From an uncultured Paenibacillaceae bacterium (lineage in GTDB: Bacteria > Bacillota > Bacilli > Aneurinibacillales > Aneurinibacillaceae), in assembly GCA_946478845.1 (NCBI GenBank), contig CAMLDI010000016.1, positions 4,375 through 68,374 on the forward strand: a stretch of DNA of 64,000 bases, in the 5' to 3' direction. A model generated the notes under the pieces. That model saw nothing but the letters and a program-made list of their open reading frames with translations, had not been told where the DNA came from and made no database searches. A program made the translations under genes and the position numbers. Within the stretch, counting starts at the first letter, position 1; every line of letters starts with the position of its first letter. Positions 23,759-31,075 of the stretch are shown here, one piece after another.

Positions 23759-25096
23759 TTGAGAAAAAAGATATATGTTCTTGATACCAATGTTTTATTA
23801 CAGGATCCACTGTCCATTTATTCCTTTCAAGATAATGATGTAATTATTCCTGCTGTTGTTCTTGAGGAAGTAGATTCCAAAAAAAGATTAATGGATGAAA
23901 TAGGGCGAAATGCAAGGCATGTTGCCCGATTACTTGATAACTTAAGATTAAAGGGGCAATTGCATACAGGGGTAGCTTTGGAAAATGGAGGACAATTAAG
24001 GGTTGAATTAAATCATCGATCTTTTAATCAAATGCAAGAGCTGTTTATTGATAAAACCAATGACAATCGGATTCTTTCAGTTTCCTTAAATTTGATGATT
24101 GAAGAAAAGCAAACAGATCATCCTCGCCCAGTGATTTTAGTAAGTAAAGATGCCTTAATGCGTGTGAAGGCGGACGCTCTAGGATTAACAGCGGAAGATT
24201 TCCTTTCGGATCGTGTTGTGTCTGAATATTCAAGCTTATATGAAGGGTATCAAGTGTTAAAGGTCTCTGTAGATTTGATTCGGCAATTTTACACCCAGGT
24301 TCCTTTCCCTATTAAGAATTTTGTGCCTGGTCTCCATTTATATCCCCATCAGTTTCTCATTTTGCGTGATGAATTAGGGGGTTCCTCCTCGGCGATTGCC
24401 CGTGTAGGTGAAGATGGGCACAATATATATCCACTTTTTTATGGAGATGAAATTATCTGGGGTGTAAAGGCCCGTAATGCCCAGCAGAAAATGGCTATGG
24501 AGCTTTTAATGAATAAGGATATCCCCCTGGTTACATTAACAGGGAAGGCTGGCACAGGGAAAACCCTTCTTTCTCTGGCAGCAGGTTTAATGCAAACAGA
24601 GGATGAACGATTATATAAAAAATTGCTTGTGGCTCGTCCAATTGTTCCTCTTGGCAAAGACCTGGGTTTTTTGCCTGGCGAAAAGGAAGAAAAACTTCGC
24701 CCATGGATGCAGCCTATTTATGATAATTTAGAATATCTGTTTAATACAAAACAGTCAGGGGATTTAGATAAGATTTTAGCGGGATTAGGCAGCATTCAGG
24801 TGGAAGCTTTAACTTATATTAGGGGACGCAGTATTCCTGAGCAATTCATCATTATTGATGAAGCGCAAAATTTAACCAAACATGAGGTGAAAACCATATT
24901 AACCAGGGTAGGGGAAAATAGTAAAATTGTCCTCATGGGAGATCCACAGCAAATTGATCATCCTTACCTGGATGAAGTGAATAATGGTTTAACCTACGTT
25001 GTAGAATTGTTTAAAAATCAAAAAATGGCCGGCCATATCAAATTGGAAAAAGGAGAACGGTCAAATCTGGCTCAATTGGCTGCCGATTTATTGTAA
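23759..25096 (+). CDS. ylaK: PIN-PhoH fusion protein (PhoH2, YlaK)
   Basis: A 445-residue protein: an N-terminal PIN ribonuclease domain (VLDTNVLLQDP, with Asp residues near 8 and 100) joined to a PhoH ATPase domain with Walker A GKAGTGKTLLSLAAG and Walker B FIIIDEAQNLTKHE, then GDPQQID. PhoH2 proteins are reported to be ATP-dependent RNA helicases and RNases. A TTG start is used, with GGGGAGG upstream. It forms a separate unit downstream of the divergent ylaJ and ends at a terminator. The PIN-PhoH architecture is the standard Bacillus YlaK form, not a new fusion. Confidence 0.92.
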   Translation: MRKKIYVLDTNVLLQDPLSIYSFQDNDVIIPAVVLEEVDSKKRLMDEIGRNARHVARLLDNLRLKGQLHTGVALENGGQLRVELNHRSFNQMQELFIDKTNDNRILSVSLNLMIEEKQTDHPRPVILVSKDALMRVKADALGLTAEDFLSDRVVSEYSSLYEGYQVLKVSVDLIRQFYTQVPFPIKNFVPGLHLYPHQFLILRDELGGSSSAIARVGEDGHNIYPLFYGDEIIWGVKARNAQQKMAMELLMNKDIPLVTLTGKAGTGKTLLSLAAGLMQTEDERLYKKLLVARPIVPLGKDLGFLPGEKEEKLRPWMQPIYDNLEYLFNTKQSGDLDKILAGLGSIQVEALTYIRGRSIPEQFIIIDEAQNLTKHEVKTILTRVGENSKIVLMGDPQQIDHPYLDEVNNGLTYVVELFKNQKMAGHIKLEKGERSNLAQLAADLL

Positions 25097-25102
25097 ATTA
25101 GT

Positions 25103-25137
25103 CACCCCGAGGGTTACTTCGGGGTGTTTTCTTTTCT
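25103..25137 (+). terminator. Intrinsic terminator after ylaK
   Basis: CACCCCGA (25103-25110) pairs with TCGGGGTG (25119-25126), then TTTTCTTTTCTT. Confidence 0.85.
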
Positions 25138-25191
25138 TCTATAGTGATAAATATGGTATGATATAAGTACCTATAGACAGGAGGAATTCTT

Positions 25192-25815
25192 TTGCAAATT
25201 TTCACATATCCTTTGGGGCCTTTACAAACAAATAGTTATTTGATTGTAAATGAAGAAACAAATAAGGGGATTATTATTGATGCAGGGATGAACCCTGGTG
25301 AATTATTAAAAAAAGCATCTGAGTATAAAATAGAAGGGATTTTACTTACCCATGCCCATTTTGATCACATGGGGGGTGTGGAAGAAATCCGTAAAGCTGT
25401 ACAAGCCCCAGTTTATATTCATCCAGGGGAACAATCTTTTTTACAGAATCCTGACTTGAATTTATCTGCCAATTGGTTTATGACAGGGCATGGAATAAAA
25501 GGGCAGCCTGCGGAGAAAGAATATATAGATGGAGATTTAATTGAATTGGCCGGATTGAAAATTATTGTGTTGGAAACTCCGGGCCATACACTGGGAAGTG
25601 TATCTTTGCTTATTGGAAACCATGTTTTTACAGGGGATGCATTGTTTCAAGGCTCCATCGGCCGCACTGATTTTCCTGGAGGCAGTTTTACCCAATTAAA
25701 GAAAAGTATCTTCAATAAATTATTCACACTATATGACGATGTAGTGGTTTATCCCGGGCATGGATTAACGACAACCATTGGAAAAGAAAAGAAGGAAAAC
25801 CCATTTTTATTGTAA
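25192..25815 (+). CDS. yqgX: MBL-fold metal hydrolase (YqgX, glyoxalase II-like)
   Basis: A 207-residue metallo-beta-lactamase-fold hydrolase with the metal motif THAHFDHMGG (HxHxDH), His in ETPGHTLGS, the bridging Asp in FTGDALF and the last His in YPGHG. This arrangement is that of the glyoxalase II-like YqgX/YcbL group, which hydrolyse thioesters such as S-lactoylated thiols; in a bacillithiol-making cell the substrate may be the bacillithiol adduct. It could instead be a persulfide dioxygenase, but the spacing is closer to YqgX. TTG start after AGGAGGAATTC. Confidence 0.85.
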   Translation: MQIFTYPLGPLQTNSYLIVNEETNKGIIIDAGMNPGELLKKASEYKIEGILLTHAHFDHMGGVEEIRKAVQAPVYIHPGEQSFLQNPDLNLSANWFMTGHGIKGQPAEKEYIDGDLIELAGLKIIVLETPGHTLGSVSLLIGNHVFTGDALFQGSIGRTDFPGGSFTQLKKSIFNKLFTLYDDVVVYPGHGLTTTIGKEKKENPFLL

Positions 25816-25957
25816 AGGAAAATGCTGGACATAAATATGTCACATTTTTATCACAGGGTGAGTGTTAAACTACTACATTCAAGCTGTAAATATTGATAAA
25901 CTAACATTGAATTTATTATTTATATTTATTTATTTTGGAAAAAGGGATGATGTTTGG

Positions 25958-26155
25958 ATGTTACTTGGATTATCAACTGGTACTTGGATGCTTCTTACCA
26001 TTATGGTTGCTTTTACTGTTGGCGGAATCGGCTTTTGGCTTGCAGCGAGAAAATCAGGCCAATTTGATGATGTGGAAGGAATTAAATACCGCATGATGGA
26101 AGATGGGGCTTTGGACATCGAAGAACCAAAAGAAGATAAAAAAGCAGAAAAGTGA
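25958..26155 (+). CDS. ccoS: CcoS-like cbb3 oxidase maturation protein
   Basis: A 65-residue protein with one N-terminal membrane helix (WMLLTIMVAFTVGGIGFWLAA), followed by RKSGQFDDVEGIKYRMMEDG and an acidic, Lys-rich tail. W-x-x-x-S-G-Q-F-D-D-x-E-G-x-x-x-R-x is the hallmark of CcoS/FixS, small proteins needed to load heme/copper into cbb3 oxidases. The ATG at 25958 with AAAGGGATG ten bases upstream is preferred; the frame upstream is unlike any relative. No oxidase subunit genes are adjacent. It lies in the yqgX-yqgY interval and points to a cbb3-like oxidase or copper-linked assembly elsewhere. Confidence 0.75.
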   Translation: MLLGLSTGTWMLLTIMVAFTVGGIGFWLAARKSGQFDDVEGIKYRMMEDGALDIEEPKEDKKAEK

Positions 26156-26161
26156 TCTGTT

Positions 26162-26194
26162 AAAAAAGCATGCCATAAAGGGCATGCTTTTTTA
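26162..26194. terminator. Terminator after the ccoS-like gene
   Basis: AAAAAAGCATGCC (26162-26174) pairs perfectly with GGCATGCTTTTTT (26181-26193); symmetrical, so active on both strands. Confidence 0.88.
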
Positions 26195-26206
26195 GATACT
26201 AGAAGA

Positions 26207-26284
26207 ATAAAAAACCAATCTTCCGGGGGGAGGAAGATTGGAAGGGGAGGTTAAGATCATCTTCGTTGAGCATATGAGATATTA
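26207..26284 (-). ncRNA. Candidate C-rich trans-acting small RNA
   Basis: Read on the minus strand, a sigma-A promoter (TTGACA, 17 bases, TATTAT; see 26290-26318) would start RNA near 26284. About 70 bases on is a perfect ten-pair hairpin GGAAGATTGG/CCAATCTTCC whose loop reads TCCCCCC on the minus strand, followed by TTTTTT (26214-26209). Before the hairpin lies CCTCCCCTTCC. Both C-rich stretches could pair with Shine-Dalgarno sequences, as in Bacillus FsrA/RoxS and staphylococcal RsaE-type RNAs. No peptide ORF with a ribosome site is seen. Transcript existence and targets are inferred. Confidence 0.72.
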
Positions 26285-26289
26285 CTTAT

Positions 26290-26318
26290 ATAATATAACG
26301 GTTTTTAAACTATGTCAA
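26290..26318 (-). promoter_or_regulatory. Promoter of the candidate minus-strand small RNA
   Basis: TTGACA (complement of 26313-26318), spacer of exactly 17 bases, TATTAT (complement of 26290-26295); a near-consensus sigma-A promoter pointing away from the methyltransferase gene. Confidence 0.72.
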
Positions 26319-26338
26319 TAGTGGTAAAGGGAGAGTTT

Positions 26339-27454
26339 ATGGATAATTTATTAAAGAAAAGAATCATGGAAAAGATCGAGCAAAGCGGCGAAAAAGGGAT
26401 TTCTTTTGCTACCTTTATGGAATTAGCTCTCTATTCAGAAGGAGGCTATTATACTAAAGAACAACAAAAAATTGGCAAAGAGGGAGACTTTTATACAAGT
26501 TCATCTGTTCACCCTGTTTTTGGAGAAATACTGGCAGAATATATATGGAAACAAATGGATAAAATAGAATCCCAGCCGAAATATATTGTTGAAATGGGCG
26601 GGGGAACAGGAGCCTTAAGCAAACAGATTATTAGTCATTTCATGAAAAAGGAAGAAATTTCTAATATAAAGTATATATTAATAGAAGCAAGTCCTTTTCA
26701 TCGCAGGTTGCAACAGGAAAAACTGTCCCAATATTTGACAGAGGAATGTGTGGAGTTTTTCTCCACCATTTCTGAAGCCAAACAAAAGATACCCCAACTG
26801 AATGGTGTGTTTTTCTCCAATGAACTTCCAGATGCCTTCCCTGTCCATATTGTTTGTTTCCAGGGGGGAGAATGGAAAGAAGTATATGTTACTTGCAATG
26901 AAGAAGGTGAATTTATGGAAAAGCTTTTTCCTGCTGCACCGGAAATTCTAAATTATTGTATTGAACGAAAAATCCCCAAACAAGAAGGGTATCGAACAGA
27001 AATTAATTTATATAGCATTCGCTGGATGGATGAGGTGTCCTCATGGCTTCATGATGGAACCTGCATTACCATCGATTATGGTTATACCTGTGAGGAATAC
27101 TATGCTCCCTGGCGCAATCGTGGCACCCTTATGTGTTATCAAAATCATAAGGCAAAGGAAAATCCATATGTTATGGTGGGAGACCAGGATATTACCGCTC
27201 ATATTAATTTCACGGATTTAATGGAAACAGGAGAAAGAAATGGGCTTATGCCTCTTCTTTTTCTGAATCAGGGTGAGTTTTTAATTCAGTCAGGAATACT
27301 TGAAGAGTTACAGAGCCATGCTGCACGGGATCCTTTCCGTAATGAAACAGCACGGAGAAACAGAGCCATTCGCCAATTGATTATGGATGGGGAGATGGGG
27401 TGTGTTTTTAAAGTGTTGGTGCAAGTTAAGAAAAAAAGGTGCTTGTCCCAATAG
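26339..27454 (+). CDS. MidA/COG1565-family SAM-dependent methyltransferase
   Basis: About 371 residues with the class I methyltransferase motif VEMGGGTGALSKQI, the acidic IEASPFHRRLQ, SNELPDAFPVH and ITIDYGY, which define the DUF185/MidA (human NDUFAF7) family of protein arginine methyltransferase-like enzymes. Bacterial members are uncharacterised; no complex I genes are in the window. ATG 26339 follows AAAGGGAGAG; the earlier in-frame start at 26312 lacks one. Upstream lies a divergent small-RNA promoter. Confidence 0.82.
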   Translation: MDNLLKKRIMEKIEQSGEKGISFATFMELALYSEGGYYTKEQQKIGKEGDFYTSSSVHPVFGEILAEYIWKQMDKIESQPKYIVEMGGGTGALSKQIISHFMKKEEISNIKYILIEASPFHRRLQQEKLSQYLTEECVEFFSTISEAKQKIPQLNGVFFSNELPDAFPVHIVCFQGGEWKEVYVTCNEEGEFMEKLFPAAPEILNYCIERKIPKQEGYRTEINLYSIRWMDEVSSWLHDGTCITIDYGYTCEEYYAPWRNRGTLMCYQNHKAKENPYVMVGDQDITAHINFTDLMETGERNGLMPLLFLNQGEFLIQSGILEELQSHAARDPFRNETARRNRAIRQLIMDGEMGCVFKVLVQVKKKRCLSQ

Positions 27455-27467
27455 ACAGCACCTTTTT
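27432..27467. terminator. Terminator overlapping the end of the methyltransferase gene
   Basis: AAAAAAGGTGC-TGTC pairs with GAC-A-GCACCTTTTTT with small bulges; lies between convergent genes. Confidence 0.78.
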
Positions 27468-27479
27468 TCAAGCTATGTT

Positions 27480-27761
27480 TTATAAATAAGCTTTTAATAA
27501 ATCTAATGCTGCACTTTCTCCTTCGGCCATTGTAGGATAGTCTCCGAAGAATGCATAATACATGAATCCGGTAAATGCAGCAAATAAGTATACCATGAAA
27601 ATGGTCATATAGGACTTTTCAGAAAGATCGATGTAGCTAAGTGCAATGAAAAGTCCGGTTTGAGCGAAGAATAGCACTGCCATAATCGTCAGGTTACCCC
27701 ATAAAGCCATAAGTGCAGTAACAAGCGTAAAGAAAGCCAGAACGCGAAACATACGTGCCAT
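27480..27761 (-). CDS. yqgY: DUF2626 membrane protein (YqgY)
   Basis: A 93-residue protein with three membrane helices (about 6-22, 27-45, 52-73) and a short acidic C terminus ending AALDLLKAYL. This pattern and the neighbourhood (yqgX before, mgsR/yqgZ after) match Bacillus YqgY, a DUF2626 protein of unknown function. AAAGGGGGG precedes the ATG on the minus strand. Confidence 0.8.
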   Translation of the reverse strand: MARMFRVLAFFTLVTALMALWGNLTIMAVLFFAQTGLFIALSYIDLSEKSYMTIFMVYLFAAFTGFMYYAFFGDYPTMAEGESAALDLLKAYL

Positions 27762-27859
27762 TTCTATTTCCCCCCTTTTTCGACATACTATGAGTCCATC
27801 ATTTATTATAATTCAGAGGTACATGACTGTAAATGTTAAGGTTTGATAAAAACGAAAAA

Positions 27860-28567
27860 TTATTCAGGAAGACGTAATAATGTATAATCGCAGGATTGGC
27901 AACCGGACATAATAGAATTCTCTTCAATCAGTTGAATCTCTTTCCCGAAGAAGGTTTCGAATATTCCGATTAGTAACATGTGATGCATTTGGCAAATGCT
28001 TGCAGGATGTTTTAAAGCAGTTTCTTTAAATGTGCAATTAAATACACGGAAACGAATGGTGCGTTCATCCACAATGTTAATTTCAGGATTTAATCCCTGG
28101 GCGAGAATAACACGGCGAATGGTATTGATTTTCTCTTCATAGCTCATTCGAGAAAGAACAAGATGTTCTCTTTCAATGGCTTGTTTGGCTGCTTCCTGAC
28201 CAAACCGTAGACCCATGTCATCCATAGCTTTTTGTCCCACTTCCCCTAGAGAAAGAAGGGTTTCAATTGCAATGGTGGCAAGAAGTTGATAATCCCGTGG
28301 AGGGAATTGGAGGTTGACCACCTGTTCGGATAAATTATAAAGCCGGCTTGGCCGTCCGCCTTTTCCGGTTTTTTCAGAAGATGAAGTGAGAAGGTTTACA
28401 TCTTCTAACTTTGTTAAATGGAGGCGGGCAACATTAGGATGAATTTCAAACTCGTCCGCAATTTCCTGTACGGTTACCGATTGATGGTTGGTAACTATAT
28501 AATGGTAAATTGAAAAACGTGTGGGGTCGGCTAAAACGCCGGTAAGTTTTAAAGTATCATTTTCCAT
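27860..28567 (-). CDS. SufR-like HTH regulator with C-terminal cysteines
   Basis: A 235-residue regulator. Residues 8-75 form an ArsR/DeoR-type winged helix (VLADPTRFSIYHYIV, VTVQEIADEFEIHPNVARLHLTKLE), then a hinge (GKGGRPSRLYNLSE) and a sensor domain. Late in the chain are FNCTFKE, SICQMHHML and GCQSCDYTLL. The spacing Cys...Cys-x2-HH...Cys-x2-Cys is that of COG2345/SufR-type proteins, which bind an iron-sulfur cluster and repress Fe-S assembly genes. A redox or Fe-S sensing role is inferred; no suf genes are in the window. It is divergent from mgsR, which may be a target. Confidence 0.75.
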   Translation of the reverse strand: MENDTLKLTGVLADPTRFSIYHYIVTNHQSVTVQEIADEFEIHPNVARLHLTKLEDVNLLTSSSEKTGKGGRPSRLYNLSEQVVNLQFPPRDYQLLATIAIETLLSLGEVGQKAMDDMGLRFGQEAAKQAIEREHLVLSRMSYEEKINTIRRVILAQGLNPEINIVDERTIRFRVFNCTFKETALKHPASICQMHHMLLIGIFETFFGKEIQLIEENSIMSGCQSCDYTLLRLPE

Positions 28568-28669
28568 AGAAAATCCCCCTATTTCTCTCTATAAACAAGT
28601 GAGCTAGTATCTCAGGTTAATTATAGTACAAACCATGGCAAAGGGGAAATGTCGGTTTTGTAAACACTA

Positions 28670-28699
28670 TTGACATAGGAATAAATTAAATAATATACT
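28670..28699 (+). promoter_or_regulatory. Sigma-A promoter of mgsR
   Basis: TTGACA (28670-28675), 18 bases, TATACT (28694-28699), about 90 bases before the mgsR start. Confidence 0.65.
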
Positions 28700-28788
28700 T
28701 ATGTTAAAAATATTGGGTATACATATATCTTACCCATTTCCTATAATTTTAAAAAAGATTTGAAATATACAAGGAGATGACTATTGTG

Positions 28789-29145
28789 ATGGATCATCAA
28801 CTTACTTTCTATACTTATCCAAGTTGTACTTCCTGCCGCAAAGCAAAAGCTTTTTTAAAAGAAAAAGGAATCCAATATGAGGAGCGCCATTTATTCAAGA
28901 ATCCTCCAACAGTCAAAGAGTTATTGGATATTGTAAAAATGACTCACAATGGAATGGATGATCTTTTGTCTACGAGAAGCAGAACTTTTAAAGAATTGGA
29001 TAAGGATATAGAAGATATGACTGTATCCGAGTTATTAGAAATGTTAAGTGAGGAACCCCGTCTTCTTCGTCGACCTATTATTTTTGATGGGGAGAAGTTA
29101 ATTATTGGTTTTAATAAATCAGCCATGGAAAATCTTTTAGCGTAA
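28789..29145 (+). CDS. mgsR: Spx/ArsC-family redox regulator MgsR
   Basis: A 118-residue Spx/ArsC thioredoxin-fold protein with the CxxC switch in YPSCTSCRKAKAFL and the family blocks ERHLFKNPPT, TRSRTFKEL and LLRRPIIFDGEKLIIGFN. It resembles B. subtilis MgsR (YqgZ), which binds the RNA polymerase alpha subunit and controls a sigma-B sub-regulon, more than Spx itself. The ATG at 28789 (MDHQLTFYTYPSC) is chosen by that likeness; an upstream ATG at 28777 is too close to AAGGAG. Confidence 0.85.
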   Translation: MDHQLTFYTYPSCTSCRKAKAFLKEKGIQYEERHLFKNPPTVKELLDIVKMTHNGMDDLLSTRSRTFKELDKDIEDMTVSELLEMLSEEPRLLRRPIIFDGEKLIIGFNKSAMENLLA

Positions 29146-29160
29146 ATCATTATTAAGAAT

Positions 29161-29197
29161 AGAGAAACCAGCAGATAATAAGTCTGCTGGTTTCTCT
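29161..29197 (+). terminator. Hairpin terminator after mgsR
   Basis: Perfect 15-bp stem AGAGAAACCAGCAGA with TCTGCTGGTTTCTCT, loop of seven; the following T run is weak. Confidence 0.7.
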
Positions 29198-29203
29198 ACT
29201 TTA

Positions 29204-29237
29204 GCGGATAAGATTTTATAAATTTTATCTTATCCGC
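29204..29237. repeat. Eleven-base perfect inverted repeat
   Basis: GCGGATAAGAT (29204-29214) and ATCTTATCCGC (29227-29237) around an A/T-only centre; no following T run. It may be an operator, the end of a small mobile element, or part of the structured block that follows. Confidence 0.7.
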
Positions 29238-29238
29238 A

Positions 29239-29300
29239 TAAGGGCAACTAGGGCTGCCGCCGTCGCCTAAAGGCTTGGCGCCAGCCAAGTTTACTTTAAA
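29239..29300. other. GC-rich block with several small hairpins
   Basis: A sharply GC-rich stretch in an AT-rich gap. GGCA/TGCC, CGCC/GGCG and CTTGG/CCAAG can each pair. No ORF. It could be a structured RNA, a relic of a palindromic repeat element or an insertion-sequence end; the sequence alone does not decide. Its last part, GCCAAGTTT, resembles the right arm of the element at 9523-9580. Confidence 0.5.
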
Positions 29301-29393
29301 ATAGTTTAATCATCAAGTTTTTTTGTGGTAAAATGAAAAAAGAGTATACATTGAAAATTCAAAAGATATGAAAATTGAGACGAGGGATTCAGC

Positions 29394-30155
29394 ATGGAAA
29401 ACATTTTATTAGAAAAAAATAATGGGATTGCATTAGTAACTTTAAATCGTCCTGAAGTGCGAAATGCTATTAGTTTTGAAATGGTAGAAGAATTAGACGA
29501 ATGTTTAGATGATTTAGCAGCAGATCCAGAAGTAAAAGTCGTTGTTTTTACTGGTGCCGGTGAAATAGCTTTTGCTTCCGGCGGAGATTTGGTACAATTT
29601 GGGTCTGTTCGCACAAAAGATAAATCACAACCGATGTTACTTCGGGTATCTCGGTTATTAAGTAAAATAGACCGGTTTTCCAAACCAACCATTGCTATGA
29701 TTAATGGGGCTGCCATTGGGGGTGGATGCGAATTCGCAACAGCTTGCCGTTTCCGCTTTGCCAGTGACAAATCTAAATTAGGTTTTGTGCAAATTGGCAT
29801 GCATATTATTACGGGGTGGGGAAGCGGTACTCGTTTGATGGAAAAAATAGGGACAAATCAAGGGTTAATCCTTCTTTTAACAGGCGAAATGTTCAATGCT
29901 GAAAAAGGGAAAGAAATTGGTTTTATCACTGATGTTTATCCCCATGATGAATTAAAAGAGAGAGTATTCAGTTTTGCAGAAAAGATTGCCAGCCAACCTC
30001 TCCAGGGGATTTTAGCCTATATGAAAATTGCTAAAATGGTGGATTCCAATTTATCCAGAGAAGTTTGCATTGAAGAAGAAATTGATCTTTGTTCCGATTT
30101 ATGGGGCTCTGAAGACCATTATGCCGTCATTCAAAAATTCCTTAATAAAAAATAA
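29394..30155 (+). CDS. Enoyl-CoA hydratase/isomerase family protein
   Basis: A 253-residue crotonase-fold protein. ALVTLNRPEVRNAIS starts the fold, FASGGDLVQFG forms the first oxyanion strand and INGAAIGGGCEFATACRFRFAS the second. The Glu pair used by classical hydratases is not obvious: the usual FPEIGL is replaced by FVQIGMHIITGWGSGTRL. The protein may therefore be an isomerase, decarboxylase or other crotonase, so hydratase is a family label only. GAGGG lies before the ATG. It is a stand-alone gene with no beta-oxidation partners nearby. Confidence 0.8.
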   Translation: MENILLEKNNGIALVTLNRPEVRNAISFEMVEELDECLDDLAADPEVKVVVFTGAGEIAFASGGDLVQFGSVRTKDKSQPMLLRVSRLLSKIDRFSKPTIAMINGAAIGGGCEFATACRFRFASDKSKLGFVQIGMHIITGWGSGTRLMEKIGTNQGLILLLTGEMFNAEKGKEIGFITDVYPHDELKERVFSFAEKIASQPLQGILAYMKIAKMVDSNLSREVCIEEEIDLCSDLWGSEDHYAVIQKFLNKK

Positions 30156-30173
30156 TGGCGAATGATTTCCTTC

Positions 30174-30203
30174 GTATAAATTGCAGAGGGTTTGGATATG
30201 CTG
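30174..30203 (+). promoter_or_regulatory. Sigma-F-type promoter candidate for the rsfA-like gene
   Basis: GTATA (30174-30178), 15 bases, GGATATGCTG (30194-30203), which matches eight of ten positions of GGNRANAHTR. B. subtilis rsfA is sigma-F controlled, which agrees. Confidence 0.4.
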
Positions 30204-30242
30204 TTTTACTAGAAATTCATTCTATGAATTCTATTAACAGCA
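30199..30242. repeat. Long imperfect hairpin upstream of the rsfA-like gene
   Basis: TGCTGTT (30199-30205) pairs with AACAGCA (30236-30242) and TAGAA-ATTCAT pairs with ATGAAT-TCTA within. There is no T run, so it is not a normal terminator. Function unknown. Confidence 0.55.
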
Positions 30243-30289
30243 TAAAGATAGTTAAACAGGAATGCAATGAAAAACGGAGGGATATATAG

Positions 30290-30940
30290 ATGACAGCGAT
30301 ACGTCAGGATGCATGGACACCCGATGACGACCTGCTCCTTGCGGAAGTAACGCTTCGCCATATTCGAGAAGGTAGTACCCAGTTGGCTGCCTTTGAAGAA
30401 GTGGGGCAGAGGTTAGGCCGTACTTCAGCCGCTTGTGGATTTCGATGGAATAGTGCTATTCGCAAAAAATATGAAGCTGCTATTCAAATTGCGAAAGCTC
30501 AACGGCAACAATTAAAAAAGACCAGAAGAAAATCAATCATCGAACAACCTGAATTAAAAGTTGTTCATGAGGTAGAAATGGCTTCGGAATTAGGGGATAA
30601 ACCCTTTGTTCTTGAAGAAGAGATTTCTCTTGATACGGTCATTCGCTTTTTGAAAGGCCAAAAGGAAAATTACAAAAAAATGAAATTAGTTGAAAAAGAG
30701 TTGGCTGAGAAGAATAAAGAATTACAGCGCCTTCGTTTAGAAAACGAATCTATGAGAAAAGAATTAGACAGCATGAAAACAGATTATCAAGTTGTTAATG
30801 ACGATTATAAAGCATTGATTCAAATCATGGATCGAGCGCGTAAAATGGCATTCTTATCTGATGAGGATATGAATGTGGAGGATAAACCTCGTTTTAAAAT
30901 GGATGCCAATGGCAATTTAGAACGAGTGGATTATCGATAA
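30290..30940 (+). CDS. RsfA/GerR-family prespore regulator
   Basis: A 216-residue protein with an N-terminal Myb/SANT-like DNA-binding domain (DAWTPDDDLLLAEVTLRHIREGSTQLAAFEEVGQRLGRT...CGFRWNS) and a coiled coil (about 115-175) for dimerisation. B. subtilis has two relatives: RsfA, in the forespore, and YlbO/GerR, in the mother cell. The chromosomal position before bshC and mraZ is that of ylbO/gerR. A sigma-F-like promoter candidate upstream would instead suit RsfA. Which one it is remains open. A CGGAGGG site precedes the ATG. Confidence 0.82.
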   Translation: MTAIRQDAWTPDDDLLLAEVTLRHIREGSTQLAAFEEVGQRLGRTSAACGFRWNSAIRKKYEAAIQIAKAQRQQLKKTRRKSIIEQPELKVVHEVEMASELGDKPFVLEEEISLDTVIRFLKGQKENYKKMKLVEKELAEKNKELQRLRLENESMRKELDSMKTDYQVVNDDYKALIQIMDRARKMAFLSDEDMNVEDKPRFKMDANGNLERVDYR

Positions 30941-30957
30941 AGGAAAAGATGTGACTA

Positions 30958-31005
30958 GAATCCCAGGGACACGTTTATTTTTGCCCCATGGGTTCTTTTT
31001 TTTTG
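30958..31005 (+). terminator. Intrinsic terminator after the rsfA-like gene
   Basis: GAA-CCCA-GGG pairs with CCC-TGGG-TTC with a bulge and a mismatch, large loop, then a run of eight or more T. Confidence 0.65.
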
Positions 31006-31075
31006 TCCTGATAAATAGTCAGAATAGTAAAGGTATTGGAATAATTATTGTAGAAGAACAATGGGGGTGCATGGG

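Noticed and set aside
23759..25096. New toxin-helicase fusion (PIN plus PhoH)
   Set aside because: This is the ordinary architecture of PhoH2/YlaK in Bacilli.
25192..25815. Persulfide dioxygenase partner of the CstR-like regulator
   Set aside because: Motif spacing and length fit YqgX-type hydrolases, and it is 16 kb away with no ACCCC/GGGGT site upstream.
26219..26320. Plus-strand peptide ORF after GGGGAGG (26245-26250)
   Set aside because: The only in-range start gives 15 codons with poor spacing; the G-rich sequence is better explained as the complement of the C-rich small RNA.
29306..29800. 164-codon minus-strand frame over the enoyl-CoA hydratase start
   Set aside because: Antisense to crotonase motifs and low-complexity composition.
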